A stretch of 64,000 nt of DNA from Castor canadensis (Eukaryota > Chordata > Mammalia > Rodentia > Castoridae). The stretch spans positions 132,092,906 through 132,156,905 of the forward strand of contig NC_133391.1 of the NCBI RefSeq assembly GCF_047511655.1, read 5' to 3'. Every line of letters starts with the position of its first letter. Positions within the stretch are counted from its first letter, which is position 1. Under the pieces are notes generated by a model. The model ran no database searches, was not told the origin of the DNA, and saw only the letters and a program-made list of their open reading frames with translations. Both the position numbers and the translations under genes were made by a program. This document shows, one piece after another, positions 23,610 through 34,275 of this stretch.

Positions 23610-23762
23610 TTTACTTTTTATAGCATGCTTCCCCCACTAGAGTTTAAGCTTAGTGAGGACACAGGATGTCTGTTTTAACCTCTACAATGTACCTGGCACC
23701 TACCTAGCATGGTGGCTGTCACACACTCCATGGATATTTATTTAATGAAATGAAATGAAGTC
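23610..23762 (+). mobile_element. L2 LINE 3' end
   Basis: 'cactagagtttaagcttagt', 'gaggacacaggatgtctgtt', 'atgtacctggcacctaccta', then 'atttaatgaaatgaaatgaa' follow the L2 3' terminus. Confidence 0.75.
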
Positions 23763-23764
23763 TG

Positions 23765-24830
23765 TAAGTATAGGATACTCAAATACTCTTGCATTGGCCT
23801 CAAGGAATTTACCTCCTAATATACTTTTGGCTAGTCAAATATTTTTTAGCTATATGACCATTTGAAAATGCATTATTTTTTTCTTCATACAAAGAACATA
23901 TGGTATTTATCATATGTGAGTATAATGTCATTTGTGGATTTTACAACAGAAGAAACTATGTAGATTTTAATTTTTATAGATAATGACTGCTTCTTTCTAG
24001 AAAACACATGTATCCTTTTCTCTGTGTTGTAGCCTAGACTGAGTTTGAAACTAAGTGTTCCTTTCCCCTTCAGCCCAGGCAGCAGGAATGCTAATTAAGA
24101 GCCATTCTGGTTGAACTTTGGCTGACCTGCCTCCTGGAATCCTTCTTATCTGAGTTCCAGGAATGATCACTTTTATTTTTTAAGAATATGATATTGAAAG
24201 AGCACAGAAACATCCTTTTCCTGATTGCTTTGTATGAATCATGCAGCTCTTCCTCAAATAGTAGTTTACATTCATAATTATACATTTCCTCACCATGTTC
24301 CTCTCCCAACCCCCAACATTAGAATCCCTTACTATCTTCAAGTTTTTAATAGCTTTGTCAAATTGGCATTAAATATATACTTATCTCCTTTCCTTTCTTT
24401 GCTGGTAAACTTACAAGGGCTAGATTCAGTAAGTACCTGCTACTTTCTTTTTGTCTTTCATTTTAAGAATGAGCTTTTGGGATCATTGTTGTTTCTTAGC
24501 ACAGAAGAAAGGATAAAAAATAGATTCTACATCAATCTACCCATTTGATAGATGAGGCAACTAAGACCTAAAGTCTTGCCTGAAGTTGACAACTACTTTG
24601 CAGCAGGTCACTTTCCCTCTGAATTTAGTTCAATATTATAGTGTGTTGATACTTCCTTAAGATGGAAGTTTCATTTGTGTAGTAAGTGCTTACTTTGAGT
24701 TCATCATAAAATTGCAAAGTAACTTACAATTTACCATTATAAGAAGATAATGGAAGATATATCACTCCAAGAGCAGAACTTACAGTGATGACAAATTATA
24801 CTGGTCTTTTGTGATTTCTCCAGTTATGCC
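23765..24830. other. Intergenic, no gene seen
   Basis: AT-rich, no coding signal. Confidence 0.5.
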
Positions 24831-24834
24831 ACAT

Positions 24835-25130
24835 TGTTTTTTTAAGCACCTCACGCTATTACATACCATTTTACCTCAATCTAGAATGTCCTCTGCTACC
24901 TGATGAGCCCTTTCACCCATTGACACTGGTTCAAAGGCCGCTTTCTCTTTACAGCCTTCCTTATCTCCTCAAACACTCTTTTCTCAGTATTGCCGTAGCT
25001 TACTATACTAAGTTTATGCTCTACAAATCTGAATGCCTTCAGGCCAGAACCTTAGTGTCTATGAACTTCTCCAAACCTAGCACTGGTTTTTGCACTTAAT
25101 AAACACTTAAAATCATTGAAAAAGTAAGGG
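24835..25130 (+). mobile_element. L2 LINE 3' end
   Basis: 'tctagaatgtcctctgctac', 'acagccttccttatctcctc', 'gccagaaccttagtgtctat' and 'gcacttaataaacacttaaa' match the L2 3' region in order. Confidence 0.75.
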
Positions 25131-25404
25131 AATGCATTAATTAGTAAACCAAATTAAACACCCTCTACTCAAATTAGTTATCCACTTTTTGGGCGGCATA
25201 GCAAAGAAGGAGAAAGTTAAGGATGCTTTATATAGTGTGGTTCTGTAGCTGTTGAAAAACAAGAATAGCTAATGCATCCTGCACAGTGCTGACATGGATA
25301 CTTAAATGCTCTGCCATGTCCAGCATCCAATACTTACACACAATTATTTCCATGGAATGAAGAACAAGAGGATCGATATCTAAGGTTTTGTTAAATTTCC
25401 TGAG

Positions 25405-25533
25405 GACATCCAGACATGGTAGCTCACAATGTAGTCCCAGTACTCAGAGGGCTGAGGCAGGAGGATTGCAAGTTCAAGACCAGCCTGGCCACATAATGAG
25501 ACCCTGTCTCAAAAAAATGTGAGGAAAAAAAAA
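25405..25533 (+). mobile_element. B1-like SINE
   Basis: 'cagacatggtagctcacaat', 'gaggcaggaggattgcaagt', 'accagcctggccacataatg' and 'gaccctgtctcaaaaaaa' form a full monomer. Confidence 0.9.
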
Positions 25534-25759
25534 ATGAGCTCCTTTGTTCCATGAGTGACTGACTGGCCTGTCCAGTAGAGAAAGATGAGCAGGTTGACAT
25601 CTAACCGACTGGTAAGAACATGTTGGTATCCAATACAAAAATGAAGGTGCAGTTCTTTGTGGTTGCAGTGACAGGTATTTCATTCTGAAGTTACCCAAGC
25701 CTTCATGATTGGCCTGTGGGGAACATTTAAGATCTAAGCTACGACAATCCCTAATCAAG

Positions 25760-26435
25760 AACAAATGAAGCAAAAAGGAAAAAGAGAAAACACAAATAAA
25801 AACAAAACCAAAGCTGTAGCTTATCATTCATAGTTAAAAATTAATCAGAGAAAATATTCCTATCATTAACAAAATAAACTATAAATAAAAATTAAAAATG
25901 AAATGTCTTACTTGTTTATCTACCAAACACTCTTGGAGTAAATCCACAGATAGACCTGACTTTGGTATCTTTCACTCTGCAGTACAGCTGTCATTTTAGT
26001 AAACTGTGTTTCTCCATGCCACATTTACTTCTCTTTAAAAAATATGAAAGTATATCTCAGAAAAAATTCATGTTTCTTCTCTAATGCTGTTGATGCCTCA
26101 CTGTCACTATCCTGAAAGAAAGAGAGGGCTGATGTGATGACTCCTAGGAGGAGCCCCTCCTAGCTTCTATGACATTTTCAATACTCAGCATGGCTTTTTT
26201 CCAATTCAGAGTGTAGGTGAAGGGGCAAATTGTTTACCAGGGATTATTCCTTATTTCTTACTCATTACATTGCTTACTTTCAGAAATATTGACAGTGTTT
26301 TATTTCTTTTACAGTGCCTCTTTATTGCCTCTGTGGCTAAAAAATACTTTTCCTACTTGCTGGTATATATCTAAATGTTATCCTTCATTTTATTATACCT
26401 CCTAATATATTTGTCTTTTATTCAAAAAAAAAAAA
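25760..26435 (+). mobile_element. Unidentified polyadenylated retroposon (about 676 bp)
   Basis: The element ends in a 13-14 A run at 26,424-26,437. It is flanked by a diverged direct repeat of about 31 bp, 25,729-25,759 and 26,436-26,465, each starting 'aagatctaagct'. The left flank 'catttaagatct' fits an L1 endonuclease nick (TTT/AA). This is the signature of L1-machinery insertion. The body matches no L1, SINE or gene I recognise, so it may be a processed pseudogene of a 3' UTR or a 5'-truncated LINE. I see no AATAAA close to the tail. A perfect 8-bp stem-loop lies inside at 26,144-26,163. Confidence 0.55.
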
Positions 26436-26764
26436 AAGATCTAAGCTATAACAGCCCTCAACAAGTATTAGCTTATTGTTGATTACTCTTACAAGTAGTA
26501 TCTTTCCAGAGGCTTACTGTGAGAAAGATTATAAAGTTACTTCTAAACTCAGAGAAAATAGAAGTGGTATTATCAATTAGCCATGTCTGCTTTGGGCATA
26601 AGATAGGGAAATGGGATCTCTTGTCCTGTGTCTAGAATCTCTTCCCTTAAACTAAAGCAGACTTAGAACAACTTACAGTTAGTGAAGCCTACAGAGAGAC
26701 TTTAACAAAAGTGAAGACCTGATGGCTTTCAACATGGCAGGATACACCAACATCATTTAGTATC

Positions 26765-26950
26765 AATAGCTGCACTGTAGAATTACATTAGCCACTAGCC
26801 ACATGGAAATTTAAATTTAAATTAATTATAATGAAATTATTTTTTTAAAATAGTTTCTCACACTGTAAGTGCTCAATATGTGCTATCAAGTGGTTACCAT
26901 ATTGGAAAGTACAAATAGAATATTGTCACCATCACAGAAACTTCTATTAA
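26765..26950. mobile_element. hAT-type DNA transposon fossil
   Basis: 'agccactagccacatggaaa', an internal AT-rich middle, 'gtaagtgctcaatatgtgct' and 'ggttaccatattggaaagta' match a common mammalian hAT relic with imperfect inverted ends. The family name is uncertain. Confidence 0.65.
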
Positions 26951-27383
26951 TGGTACTTTTCTCTAGATTCTTTAGAAAGTTATGCTAATGCTTTTTTAAA
27001 GTCTGTAACCCACAGCACCAATACTTCATATTGCAAATTTGTTTGGCTAATGTTTATACTTTTCAAATCTTTGAGAAGAAATGTGTCAAACTGCCCCTGT
27101 GCTGGCCAGAAATATTCAAACCAGATTCAGTGAATGACATGTTATGACTGGCTTTACTTTCTAGGACAAAAATCAAAAGTAAACTTCTTATCTCCTTGCA
27201 ACCAAGAAAAAGAGGTAGTCATCTTAGAGTTTTTGAAGCTGTACAGGAGTTTGGGGTTCGAGGGCTAGTCACTGCTACATGGGGGAAGATTTATTAAATG
27301 TCTGTATCAGCACCATGCAGGATGCAATATATATTCATGTCACTGCCACATGAGCAACATAACTAATACATGGTAATACTGCT

Positions 27384-27477
27384 TTAGGCTGGGGTGTAGC
27401 TCATGGTAGAGCATGTCCTTAGCATGTGTAAAGCCCTGGGCTCAAGCCCTAGCACCAAAACAAAAATAAAAAGAAGA
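27384..27477 (+). mobile_element. ID-like SINE
   Basis: 'ggctggggtgtagctcatgg', 'tagagcatgtccttagcatg' and 'gccctgggctcaagccctag', then an A-rich tail. Confidence 0.9.
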
Positions 27478-27814
27478 TAATAGTGCTTTAAATAGTCACG
27501 CAAAATGTTTCATGACAAGTAGTCATACTATTGAGGAATTTTTTCAAAAGATTGAGTACTCGTTCCTTTACTTAAAAGTGATCTAACTGGAAACATTCAT
27601 TTCTGTCTGTATAATAAGTAAATATATAAATGAGTGATACAATGAGCAAATTTTTTTTAGTATTTTTTATGTTCCCAGCTGTTTGAAAATGCTAATAGTT
27701 TTTAAAAGTAAATTGTTACTTTTGTTCTGGTACAAGTAGACTTCCTATAACTTTCAATAAGTACAAAAGGTTTTAATTATGTCCAGGCTGGCCTAACTAT
27801 TAAGATTTATTTTA

Positions 27815-27882
27815 TTTTTTGCAGTGTTGGGATCAAATTCAGGGCTTCTTGCATGCTAGGTAAATGCCCCCTAGCCCTATTT
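27815..27882 (-). mobile_element. ID-like SINE
   Basis: Complement of the monomer: 'gcagtgttgggatcaaattc', 'cttgcatgctaggtaaatgc', 'cccctagccct'. Confidence 0.75.
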
Positions 27883-27924
27883 ATTAAGATTTTAAATAAT
27901 TTTATCAAACACTCATTGTCTTCC

Positions 27925-27992
27925 AAGAACTGTGCTAAATATTTTACAAATACTAATTTAACCTTCCTAGCACCTGGGACTATATTATCAAT
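27925..27992 (-). mobile_element. MIR fragment, right half (split by an LTR)
   Basis: 'aagaactgtgctaaatattt', 'tacaaatactaatttaacct' is the complement of MIR. The other half resumes at 28,495 after the LTR. Confidence 0.65.
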
Positions 27993-27995
27993 CTC

Positions 27996-28459
27996 TGTCT
28001 TAGTTCATTTTGTGATGCTATAACAAAATCCTGAGGCTAACATATAAATGAAAGTTTCTTTAGCTCACAGTGCCAAAGGCAGGAAAGTTCAAGATCAAGC
28101 AGCTGCATTTGAAGATGACTTCATGCTGTGCCATAACATGGTAGATGGCACACATGGCAGGAACACAAGGGGACCAGTGAGCTGGCATAAGAAGGGACCA
28201 AAACACGAGGGATAACCTTGATTTATAGCAACCTACTCTTGTGGTAACTAATCTAGTCCCACGAGACTCAACTCACTCCCTGGAGATCAAATCTAGTCTG
28301 GAGAGACCTCACCCAGGCTCTTGATAAAGACATTAATCCATTCATGACAGTATGGCTCCCATGATCTAATCAGGGACCTCACATAGGCCTCACCAACTGG
28401 CACTGCCACATTAAGGAATTAAATCTCATCATGAGTTTTGGCAGGGACAAACCATGGCA
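27996..28459 (-). mobile_element. ERVL-MaLR-type solo LTR inside a MIR
   Basis: Antisense LTR beginning TGTCTTAGTTCATTTTGTG and ending near 'aaaccatggca'. Landmarks include 'agtgccaaaggcaggaaagt', 'agatcaagcagctgca', 'gacattaatccattcatgac' and 'atctaatcagggacct'. TG...CA ends are present; a 5-bp target duplication is not clear. No coding sequence. Confidence 0.8.
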
Positions 28460-28494
28460 CTTTCTTTTGTAACTAAAGCATTCACAAGAATCAA

Positions 28495-28595
28495 CTTTCT
28501 TCACAAGATTATACAGTTAGTTGGGGCTGAGCTGAGAGTTGAGTACAGATTTGTTTAATTCCAGATCCTGAATTCTTAACAATTGCTGCACATTT
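28495..28595 (-). mobile_element. MIR fragment, left half (split by an LTR)
   Basis: 'gattatacagttagttgggg', 'gagttgagtacagatttg' and 'ctgaattcttaacaattgct' continue the MIR interrupted at 27,992. Confidence 0.65.
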
Positions 28596-29134
28596 TCTTT
28601 CCTACACTTTAGAAAATTTGCAGAAACTTGGTTTAAAACAGGAGGACCTTTAGCTATTTCTCAGCTGATCAGAAAAGTAAAGTAGGCATTTCTTCTACAC
28701 AGTTCAATCCTTAGAATTGTTTTATATTGTAGACCTACTCACAGCTTGATCTTCAGCTCATCTCCTTTGGATATGCTAATGATACCTATCTTAGTCCATT
28801 CTCTACTGATGTAACTAATTACCACAGACTGGATAATTTACAAAGAAAAGAAATTTATTTCTCACTGTTCTACAAGCTGGTAAGTTCAATAACAAGTTGC
28901 TAGCATCTGACAAGGGCCTTCTTCATGCAGCATAACAGGAGATAAGAGAGAGGTAGAAGGAGAAAAATAGAGATAGATAGATAGATACTCACTTTTATAT
29001 CAACCCCACTCTCAAGATCATGAATCTTTTTCTATGATAGTGACATTTGTTCTTTCATGAAAGCAGAGCCCTCATGACCTAATCGCCTCTCAAAGTTTCC
29101 CCTTTCAACACCGTTGCATTGGGAATTAACTTTC

Positions 29135-29674
29135 TGGTATAGTTTGGATATGAAGTTTTGGATAAAAAGCTTACATACTGAAGCCTTGCTTCCCAATGCA
29201 AGCACTGTTTACAAGTGGGGCTTTGTGAACTGATTGGATCATATTGAAGCCTTGCTTCCCAATGCAAGCACTGTTTACAAGTGGGGCTTTGTGAACTGAT
29301 TGGATCACAATGGCACTGATCCGTTAGTGGACTCATCCATTTATAAGTTCATGATTGAATGGACTATGGGGAGGCAGTGGAAACTATAGAAGGTAAGGCT
29401 CAGCTGAAGGAAGTAAGTCACTGGGGCATACCCTTGAAGGATATATCTTCTCTTCTCTATATCTTGAAGGGTCTCTCTCTCTCTCTCCCCCACCTCCTTT
29501 CCAGCCATCATGAGGTGAGCAGCTTTTCTCTACCATATGCTTCCCACCATAATATTCAACCTCACACCAGGCCCAAAGTGATGGGGCAGATGGACTGAGC
29601 CAAGACAAATCTTTCCTCCCTTAATTTGATTTTCTCAAGTATTTTATCACAACAACTGAAAGCTGACTAATACA
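29135..29674 (+). mobile_element. Nested MaLR-like solo LTR with 5-bp target duplication
   Basis: The element begins TGGTATAGTTTGGATATG and ends GCTGACTAATACA. It is flanked by CTTTC at 29,130-29,134 and 29,675-29,679, giving intact TG...CA ends and a 5-bp duplication. Landmarks: 'gtcactggggcataccctt', 'gccatcatgaggtgagcagc' and 'gacaaatctttcctcc'. Removing it restores the host LTR. No retroviral coding sequence. An internal 66-bp tandem duplication is listed separately. Confidence 0.9.
29174..29307. repeat. 66-bp tandem duplication inside the nested LTR
   Basis: Positions 29,179-29,241 and 29,245-29,307 are identical over 63 bp ('tgaagccttgcttcccaatg' to 'gaactgattggatca'), offset by 66 bp. 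The similarity extends a few bases left with one mismatch. Confidence 0.97.
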
Positions 29675-29719
29675 CTTTCTGGCACATGAATTTAAGAGAA
29701 CACATTCAAACCATAATAG

Positions 29720-30480
29720 TCCCCCAGCAGATATACAATACATAGGCTGCCAGATTTAGAAAAGAAATTAAAAAAAGATTTCAGTTGCATTTGAATTTCA
29801 GATGAACAAGAAGCATTTTTTAGGATAAGTACTTCTTATAAAGTATTTGTGTTTTATTTGGAAACCCAAACTAACGATACTACTGGTTCCATACCCCAAA
29901 GAGATCAGTTATCCTATCGTGCGATTTAGTGACAAACCTCAACGGGACTGAGGTAAGTTAAAGATGACCACAAATTCTTTGTTACTCTCCAATTGATAAT
30001 TTACCTGACAAATAGGATTTGGCACAATTGAGATTCTGAGATTTCTAAGCCTAGGTCACAAAATGCCTTGAAGCTGTCTCTAGGATTTCTTTGTACACTC
30101 TAGAAGCCCTGAGCCAGTGAGGAGGTAGAGAAAAGGGCAGGGCTGAAGCAGAGGAAAGGAAACAAGAGGAAGGAAGGTGGCAGATCACTGACCACAGCAA
30201 ATCAGGAGCTCAACCCGCAGCTGCCTTGGGGAAGCCCCTGGCCAGCACCGATAGCTGCAAAAACTGCTGCCTACAACCCCAAAGCATCTTCCTTCCTCCC
30301 TTCTCAGATAAGCACCAACTCCACTCTTCCTTCGCCCACCCCAGCCTCATCCTCTCCTAACTCTTTTTATTGTGGGAGTAAACAAAAAAGAAAAATTGCT
30401 TCAGATGTTCCTTCTTTTATTCACACATTGCAGCACCTGACAATATCCATGAAACAAATATAAGAGGCACAATTATTTGA
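29720..30480. other. Intergenic, no gene seen
   Basis: 30,120-30,360 is locally more GC-rich, without CpG clustering or recognisable exons. Confidence 0.5.
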
Positions 30481-31449
30481 CAAATTTTAATGTTGCGTCC
30501 AGGTCATCTGGTTATGCACTTAGAAAACCCTACTGACTCCACCATAAACCTTTTAACATTCCAAAGAAAGTTTTTTGGAGTTGCCAAAAACAAAATATCC
30601 ACAAACATGTAAATGTCAGGCAATATAATGGGAGCAACAAATCCACTTACAATACAAAGATATTAAAAACTAGTGAAATAACCCTAGCAAGAAATTTGTA
30701 GGCCTATGTGAAAACAACCACAAAAATAACAGCAACCTTGCAAAACTTTAAAAATAAAATTATAGTTATAAAGAAATACCTTATGTTCCTAAAACAGAAT
30801 TAATTTATATGTTTAGTTCAAATCTAACTTAAAAGCTTTTTGTCAAGGGGAACTTATCATACTTTATACTGAAAAAATAAACATTCGAGAATTTTCGAGA
30901 AATATTGAAAGAGAAGATTCAGCAGGTACTAAACATATTAGAAAGCTAGAATAATTAAAACAACATTGGGTTAAAGCAAAAATGAAATCTTTTAGGCAAC
31001 CTCAAAAATAGATCATACAATATAGAAAAATGCAATTTACAAGTGATAAGTTGTATGTTACAAACTAATGTGGGAAGCAGATTAGATTTCTAATCTAAAA
31101 GGTAATAGAAAAAGATGCCAAAGAAAACATCATCATATTTGAACACATAAAAATTTAAGCACTTATATAACTCCCCCCAAAAAACAAAGATTGAAAACTA
31201 ATTAACACTGTGAAAAATATGTGCAGTATTTATGACACATGCAAGGTCAATATCCTTAGTATGTAAAGGGTGCCAACAAATCTGTTACAAGAAAACACTG
31301 ACCCCCAATTAAAAAGAGTCAATGGACATGAGTACAAATTGTCCAGCAGACATAAAATTTATCATCAATAGTAATCAATGAATGCAATTTAATACAACAA
31401 TGAGATAAAGTTTTTTACATGTCAAATTGGAAGAGAATTTTGTTAATAA

Positions 31450-31668
31450 CAGTAGGCTAGCATTTATTGAATACTTGAAATATATCATTGAAATATCATA
31501 ATAAGCCTACAAAGTAGGCAGCATTGCCAAGCCTACTTAGTAGAAGAGAAACCAAGGAGCAGCTAAGCAGCTTTTCCCAATGCAGACAGCTAGGAAGTCG
31601 TGGAGCTGGGATTTCACTTTTAAACAATCTGATTCAGGAGCCAGACACCAGTGCTAAACCATCAGGCA
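31450..31668 (-). mobile_element. MIR SINE inside L1
   Basis: 'gctagcatttattgaatact', 'cctacaaagtaggcagcatt', 'gcagacagctaggaagtcgt' and 'ggagctgggatttcac' are the complement of a near full-length MIR. Confidence 0.8.
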
Positions 31669-31797
31669 AGAATGCATTTGGGAGGAGGTAGGGAAACAGG
31701 CTCTATTCCAAATTGCTGCTGGTGGAATAAACGGTAAGGTTTCTTGAAAAGCAATTTGACTCAAGGAATTAAGGGTCTTCAAAAGATTTATAGCCCT

Positions 31798-31884
31798 AAG
31801 GTTGGAGTTGTGGCTCAACTGGTAGAGTGCTTGCCTCATAAGCACAAAGCTCTGAGTTCAAACCCTACTACTGCCAAAAAGTTT
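31798..31884 (+). mobile_element. ID-like SINE inside L1
   Basis: 'ggttggagttgtggctcaac', 'tggtagagtgcttgcctcat', 'tgagttcaaaccctactact'. The flanking 'aaaagatttatag' and 'taaagatttata' look like its target duplication. Confidence 0.9.
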
Positions 31885-32167
31885 TTAAAGATTTATATTC
31901 CTTGATCTAATAACTCCACTTCTAAGATCTAATACTTCCACTTCAATCCTAACAATATTAGACATAGAAATAGAATCATGTTAAGAATTTTTATAATAGA
32001 ATTATTTATAAAACAGAAAAGTAGATGAAGTCCAAATTTCCAATAACAGGAAAGAATTTAAATAGTATATTAAATAAATATACAGATTTTAAAAAGATTT
32101 CATGGTGTGGGAAAATGCATTAATATATAATCCTAAATGAAAAAGCAAAGCAAGATATAAAACACTA

Positions 32168-32283
32168 TGCAATATTCTGGCATGTGCCTGTACTCCCAGC
32201 ACTCAAGAGACTAAGACAGAAGGGTCACAAGTTCTAGACCAGCTTGGGCTACATAAAGAGAGCCTGTCTCAAAAATCTTAATC
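32168..32283 (+). mobile_element. B1-like SINE inside L1
   Basis: 'ggcatgtgcctgtactccca', 'gcactcaagagactaagaca' and 'gagagcctgtctcaaaaa'. Confidence 0.85.
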
Positions 32284-32317
32284 ATTGAATTAATTAATAA
32301 TAAAATAAAATCATATA

Positions 32318-32388
32318 AAGCTGGATATGGGAGGGCAAACCCATAATCCCACCTAATCGGGAGGCTGAGACTGAGGAACAAGAAATAT
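32318..32388 (+). mobile_element. B1-like/composite SINE fragment
   Basis: Only a head remains: 'aagctggatatgggagggca', 'cccataatcccacctaatcg', 'ggaggctgagactgagg'. Confidence 0.65.
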
Positions 32389-32572
32389 GCTATATATGTT
32401 GTATATAGAATGAGCTAAAATATTCTAAATAAAAAACAAAAAGTCTTGAGCCATATCAAAGGGAACCACAGTGATCATCTCTGAAGATGGAATTATAGGC
32501 AAACTTTATTTCCTCCTTATATTCTTCTACGTCTTCTAAATTTTCCAAAGGAAATCTGTAAAATTTCTTTTA

Positions 32573-32615
32573 TGCTACATAGCAAGACCCTGTTTCCAAA
32601 AAACAAAACAAAAGA
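32573..32615 (+). mobile_element. B1-like SINE 3' fragment
   Basis: 'gctacatagcaagaccctgt' followed by an A-rich tail. Confidence 0.6.
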
Positions 32616-32624
32616 GAGGGAAGA

Positions 32625-32802
32625 AGAGACAAGAGTCCCACAGCCCACTTTGGGGACATGCTTCCCAAACATCTGAGCTCCACTTGCTTGGCTCCCCCTT
32701 TTAAAGTTTCCAACACTTCCCAATAGCACCAAGCTGGTGACCAAATCTTTAACACATGGGCCATTGGGGAACAATCAAGATCCTAACCATAGCACTCCTA
32801 AA
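32625..32802 (-). mobile_element. MaLR-type LTR fragment
   Basis: 'taaagtttccaacacttccc', 'aacacatgggccattgggga' and 'caatcaagatcctaaccata' follow a rodent MaLR LTR 5' end in antisense. Confidence 0.65.
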
Positions 32803-33117
32803 TTTTACTCAAAGAATAATTTTGCTCAAAGAATAGTGGCAGGAACCCTGGATCATTTCTGTCAAAAGCAAAGCTGTGGAGGAAAGGACCATAATTCTGT
32901 CCTCCTAGAAACAGAAGAGACAGGTCTGGAATGTATCTGTATGACTAAAGCTATGAGCAAAAGAGAAATATATGTGCTTTCTTTAATTTGATTTGATAAG
33001 AACAGCTAAGGTCTGAATAAGATATGTTCTTCCTCTCTAAATGTTTTATTTTTACAGTATTCTACAGAGTTACTGAAGCGAGAAGACATGAACTTAACTT
33101 CTAGAGGTTTTGTTTAT

Positions 33118-33192
33118 TTGTTCGGTTTTATGGTGCTGGGGGTGGAGACAGGGCCATGCACATGTTAGGCAAGCTCTCTACCACTAAGCTCT
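33118..33192 (-). mobile_element. ID-like SINE
   Basis: 'tggtgctgggggtggagaca', 'gcacatgttaggcaagctct', 'ctaccactaagct' form the complement of the monomer. Confidence 0.8.
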
Positions 33193-33194
33193 CA

Positions 33195-33935
33195 ATTACT
33201 ACTTTATGACTTTATCATTTGGTCTCTCCAATCATTTGGTTGCCCTGAATCTTAATATCATCACTTCTCAAACAGGAATAAGAAAAGTGCATAGCCAGTC
33301 AACTCAAATGCATTCATGGAAAATAGAAATATCCTAAATAAACAAAAATTATTATTATAATTAGTCCTTTCTCCCTGCTTGGGAAAACTGTCATTGTCAT
33401 CAGTAGAAGGACAGAGGCCACACAGCACTAACTCTTATTTCTTTAGTCTACAGTCCTCTGAAGTCCTGACTGTCCCTCCCAGTCCTCTAGGACTTCAGGT
33501 GTCTGAATGTGAGCTCCATTTCTGAGCTACAACTTGGCCAGGTCTTTCTAGTTTCAAAAGTTGTTTCTTTCATGTGACCCAAATAGACTTTTAATGTAAA
33601 CAAGCATTGCATTTGAACTTCATAAGGGTATATTTGCCTTAGTTACATGTTTATATGGTTATGGCGAATACCCAAATACACACACACACACACATACACA
33701 CACACATCAAATGTTACTGTACACTTTTTCTTCAGTTAATAGGTGTTAAGAGAAACACAAATGATTATACCAGCGGCTATGTATGATTTTTACCAAACAT
33801 TTTTGCTTCCTCAAGCCCAGGTAAGGAAAACATGAGTAGCTCTACCAGAGGCCATTCAGTAGACCTCTGAAAGCCAACCCACAAATTAGGATACTTTTAT
33901 AACTTAATAAAAGGGTATGAACCTAAGATTTTAGA
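33195..33935. other. Intergenic with a short (CA)n
   Basis: A CA microsatellite lies at about 33,677-33,707. Nothing else is recognised. Confidence 0.5.
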
Positions 33936-33939
33936 GAAC

Positions 33940-34050
33940 CAAAATCTCAGTAAGGTTCTGTGAAACCTTGGGGAAGTTCTGGACTTCAGTTTCTCCAACT
34001 GTGGAATGAAGGCTAGATGACTCCTAAGATAATTTCTAACTTAGTAGCCC
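33940..34050 (+). mobile_element. MIR fragment
   Basis: 'gaaaccttggggaagttctg', 'gacttcagtttctccaactg' and 'tggaatgaaggctagatgac' match the MIR middle. Confidence 0.6.
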
Positions 34051-34275
34051 ATGACCAGAACTGTCAAGGTCCACTTGGTTCTTGGCATAAATTCCTACAG
34101 TCTCTCTGCCTACACCAGGTCCAAGTAAAATTCAAAGTTTTTCCACCTCTCCTTGAGCACCTTTTGTGGAAATGTCCACCCTTGACACTTAAGGCTGTGC
34201 CTTCCCTCCTTTAGGCCTTCCCTCTACAACTCTAGCTTTTTTTTTGACATAGGTCAATTCTTCAGGGCCGTGAGA

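Larger units (their letters stand above)
28787..29717 (-). mobile_element. ERVL-MaLR-type LTR, interrupted by another LTR
   Basis: Antisense LTR: 'cttagtccattctctactga', 'taccacagactggataattt', 'ctcatgacctaatcgcctct', ending at 29,675-29,717 with 'cacatgaatttaagagaaca' and 'attcaaaccataata'. The middle is occupied by a second LTR at 29,135-29,674. A short GATA run lies at about 28,971-28,987. Confidence 0.85.
30480..32572 (+). mobile_element. Old L1 3' part, sense, split by later insertions
   Basis: The ORF2 end and 3' UTR run left to right. 'atacaacaatgagataaag' and 'gtcaaattggaagag' lie at about 31,390-31,435. After a MIR the L1 resumes with 'gctgctggtggaataaacgg' and 'aagcaatttgactcaagg'. 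After an ID-like SINE come 'ttgatctaataactccactt' and 'tttataaaacagaaaagtag'. After B1-like pieces come 'gtgatcatctctgaagatgg' and 'ttctaaattttccaaagga'. Stops and gaps break all frames. The left edge is uncertain. Confidence 0.75.

Noticed and set aside
29079..29336. 85-codon minus-strand frame with a duplicated 22-residue block
   Set aside because: The internal protein repeat is the 66-bp tandem duplication in an LTR, read through in frame.
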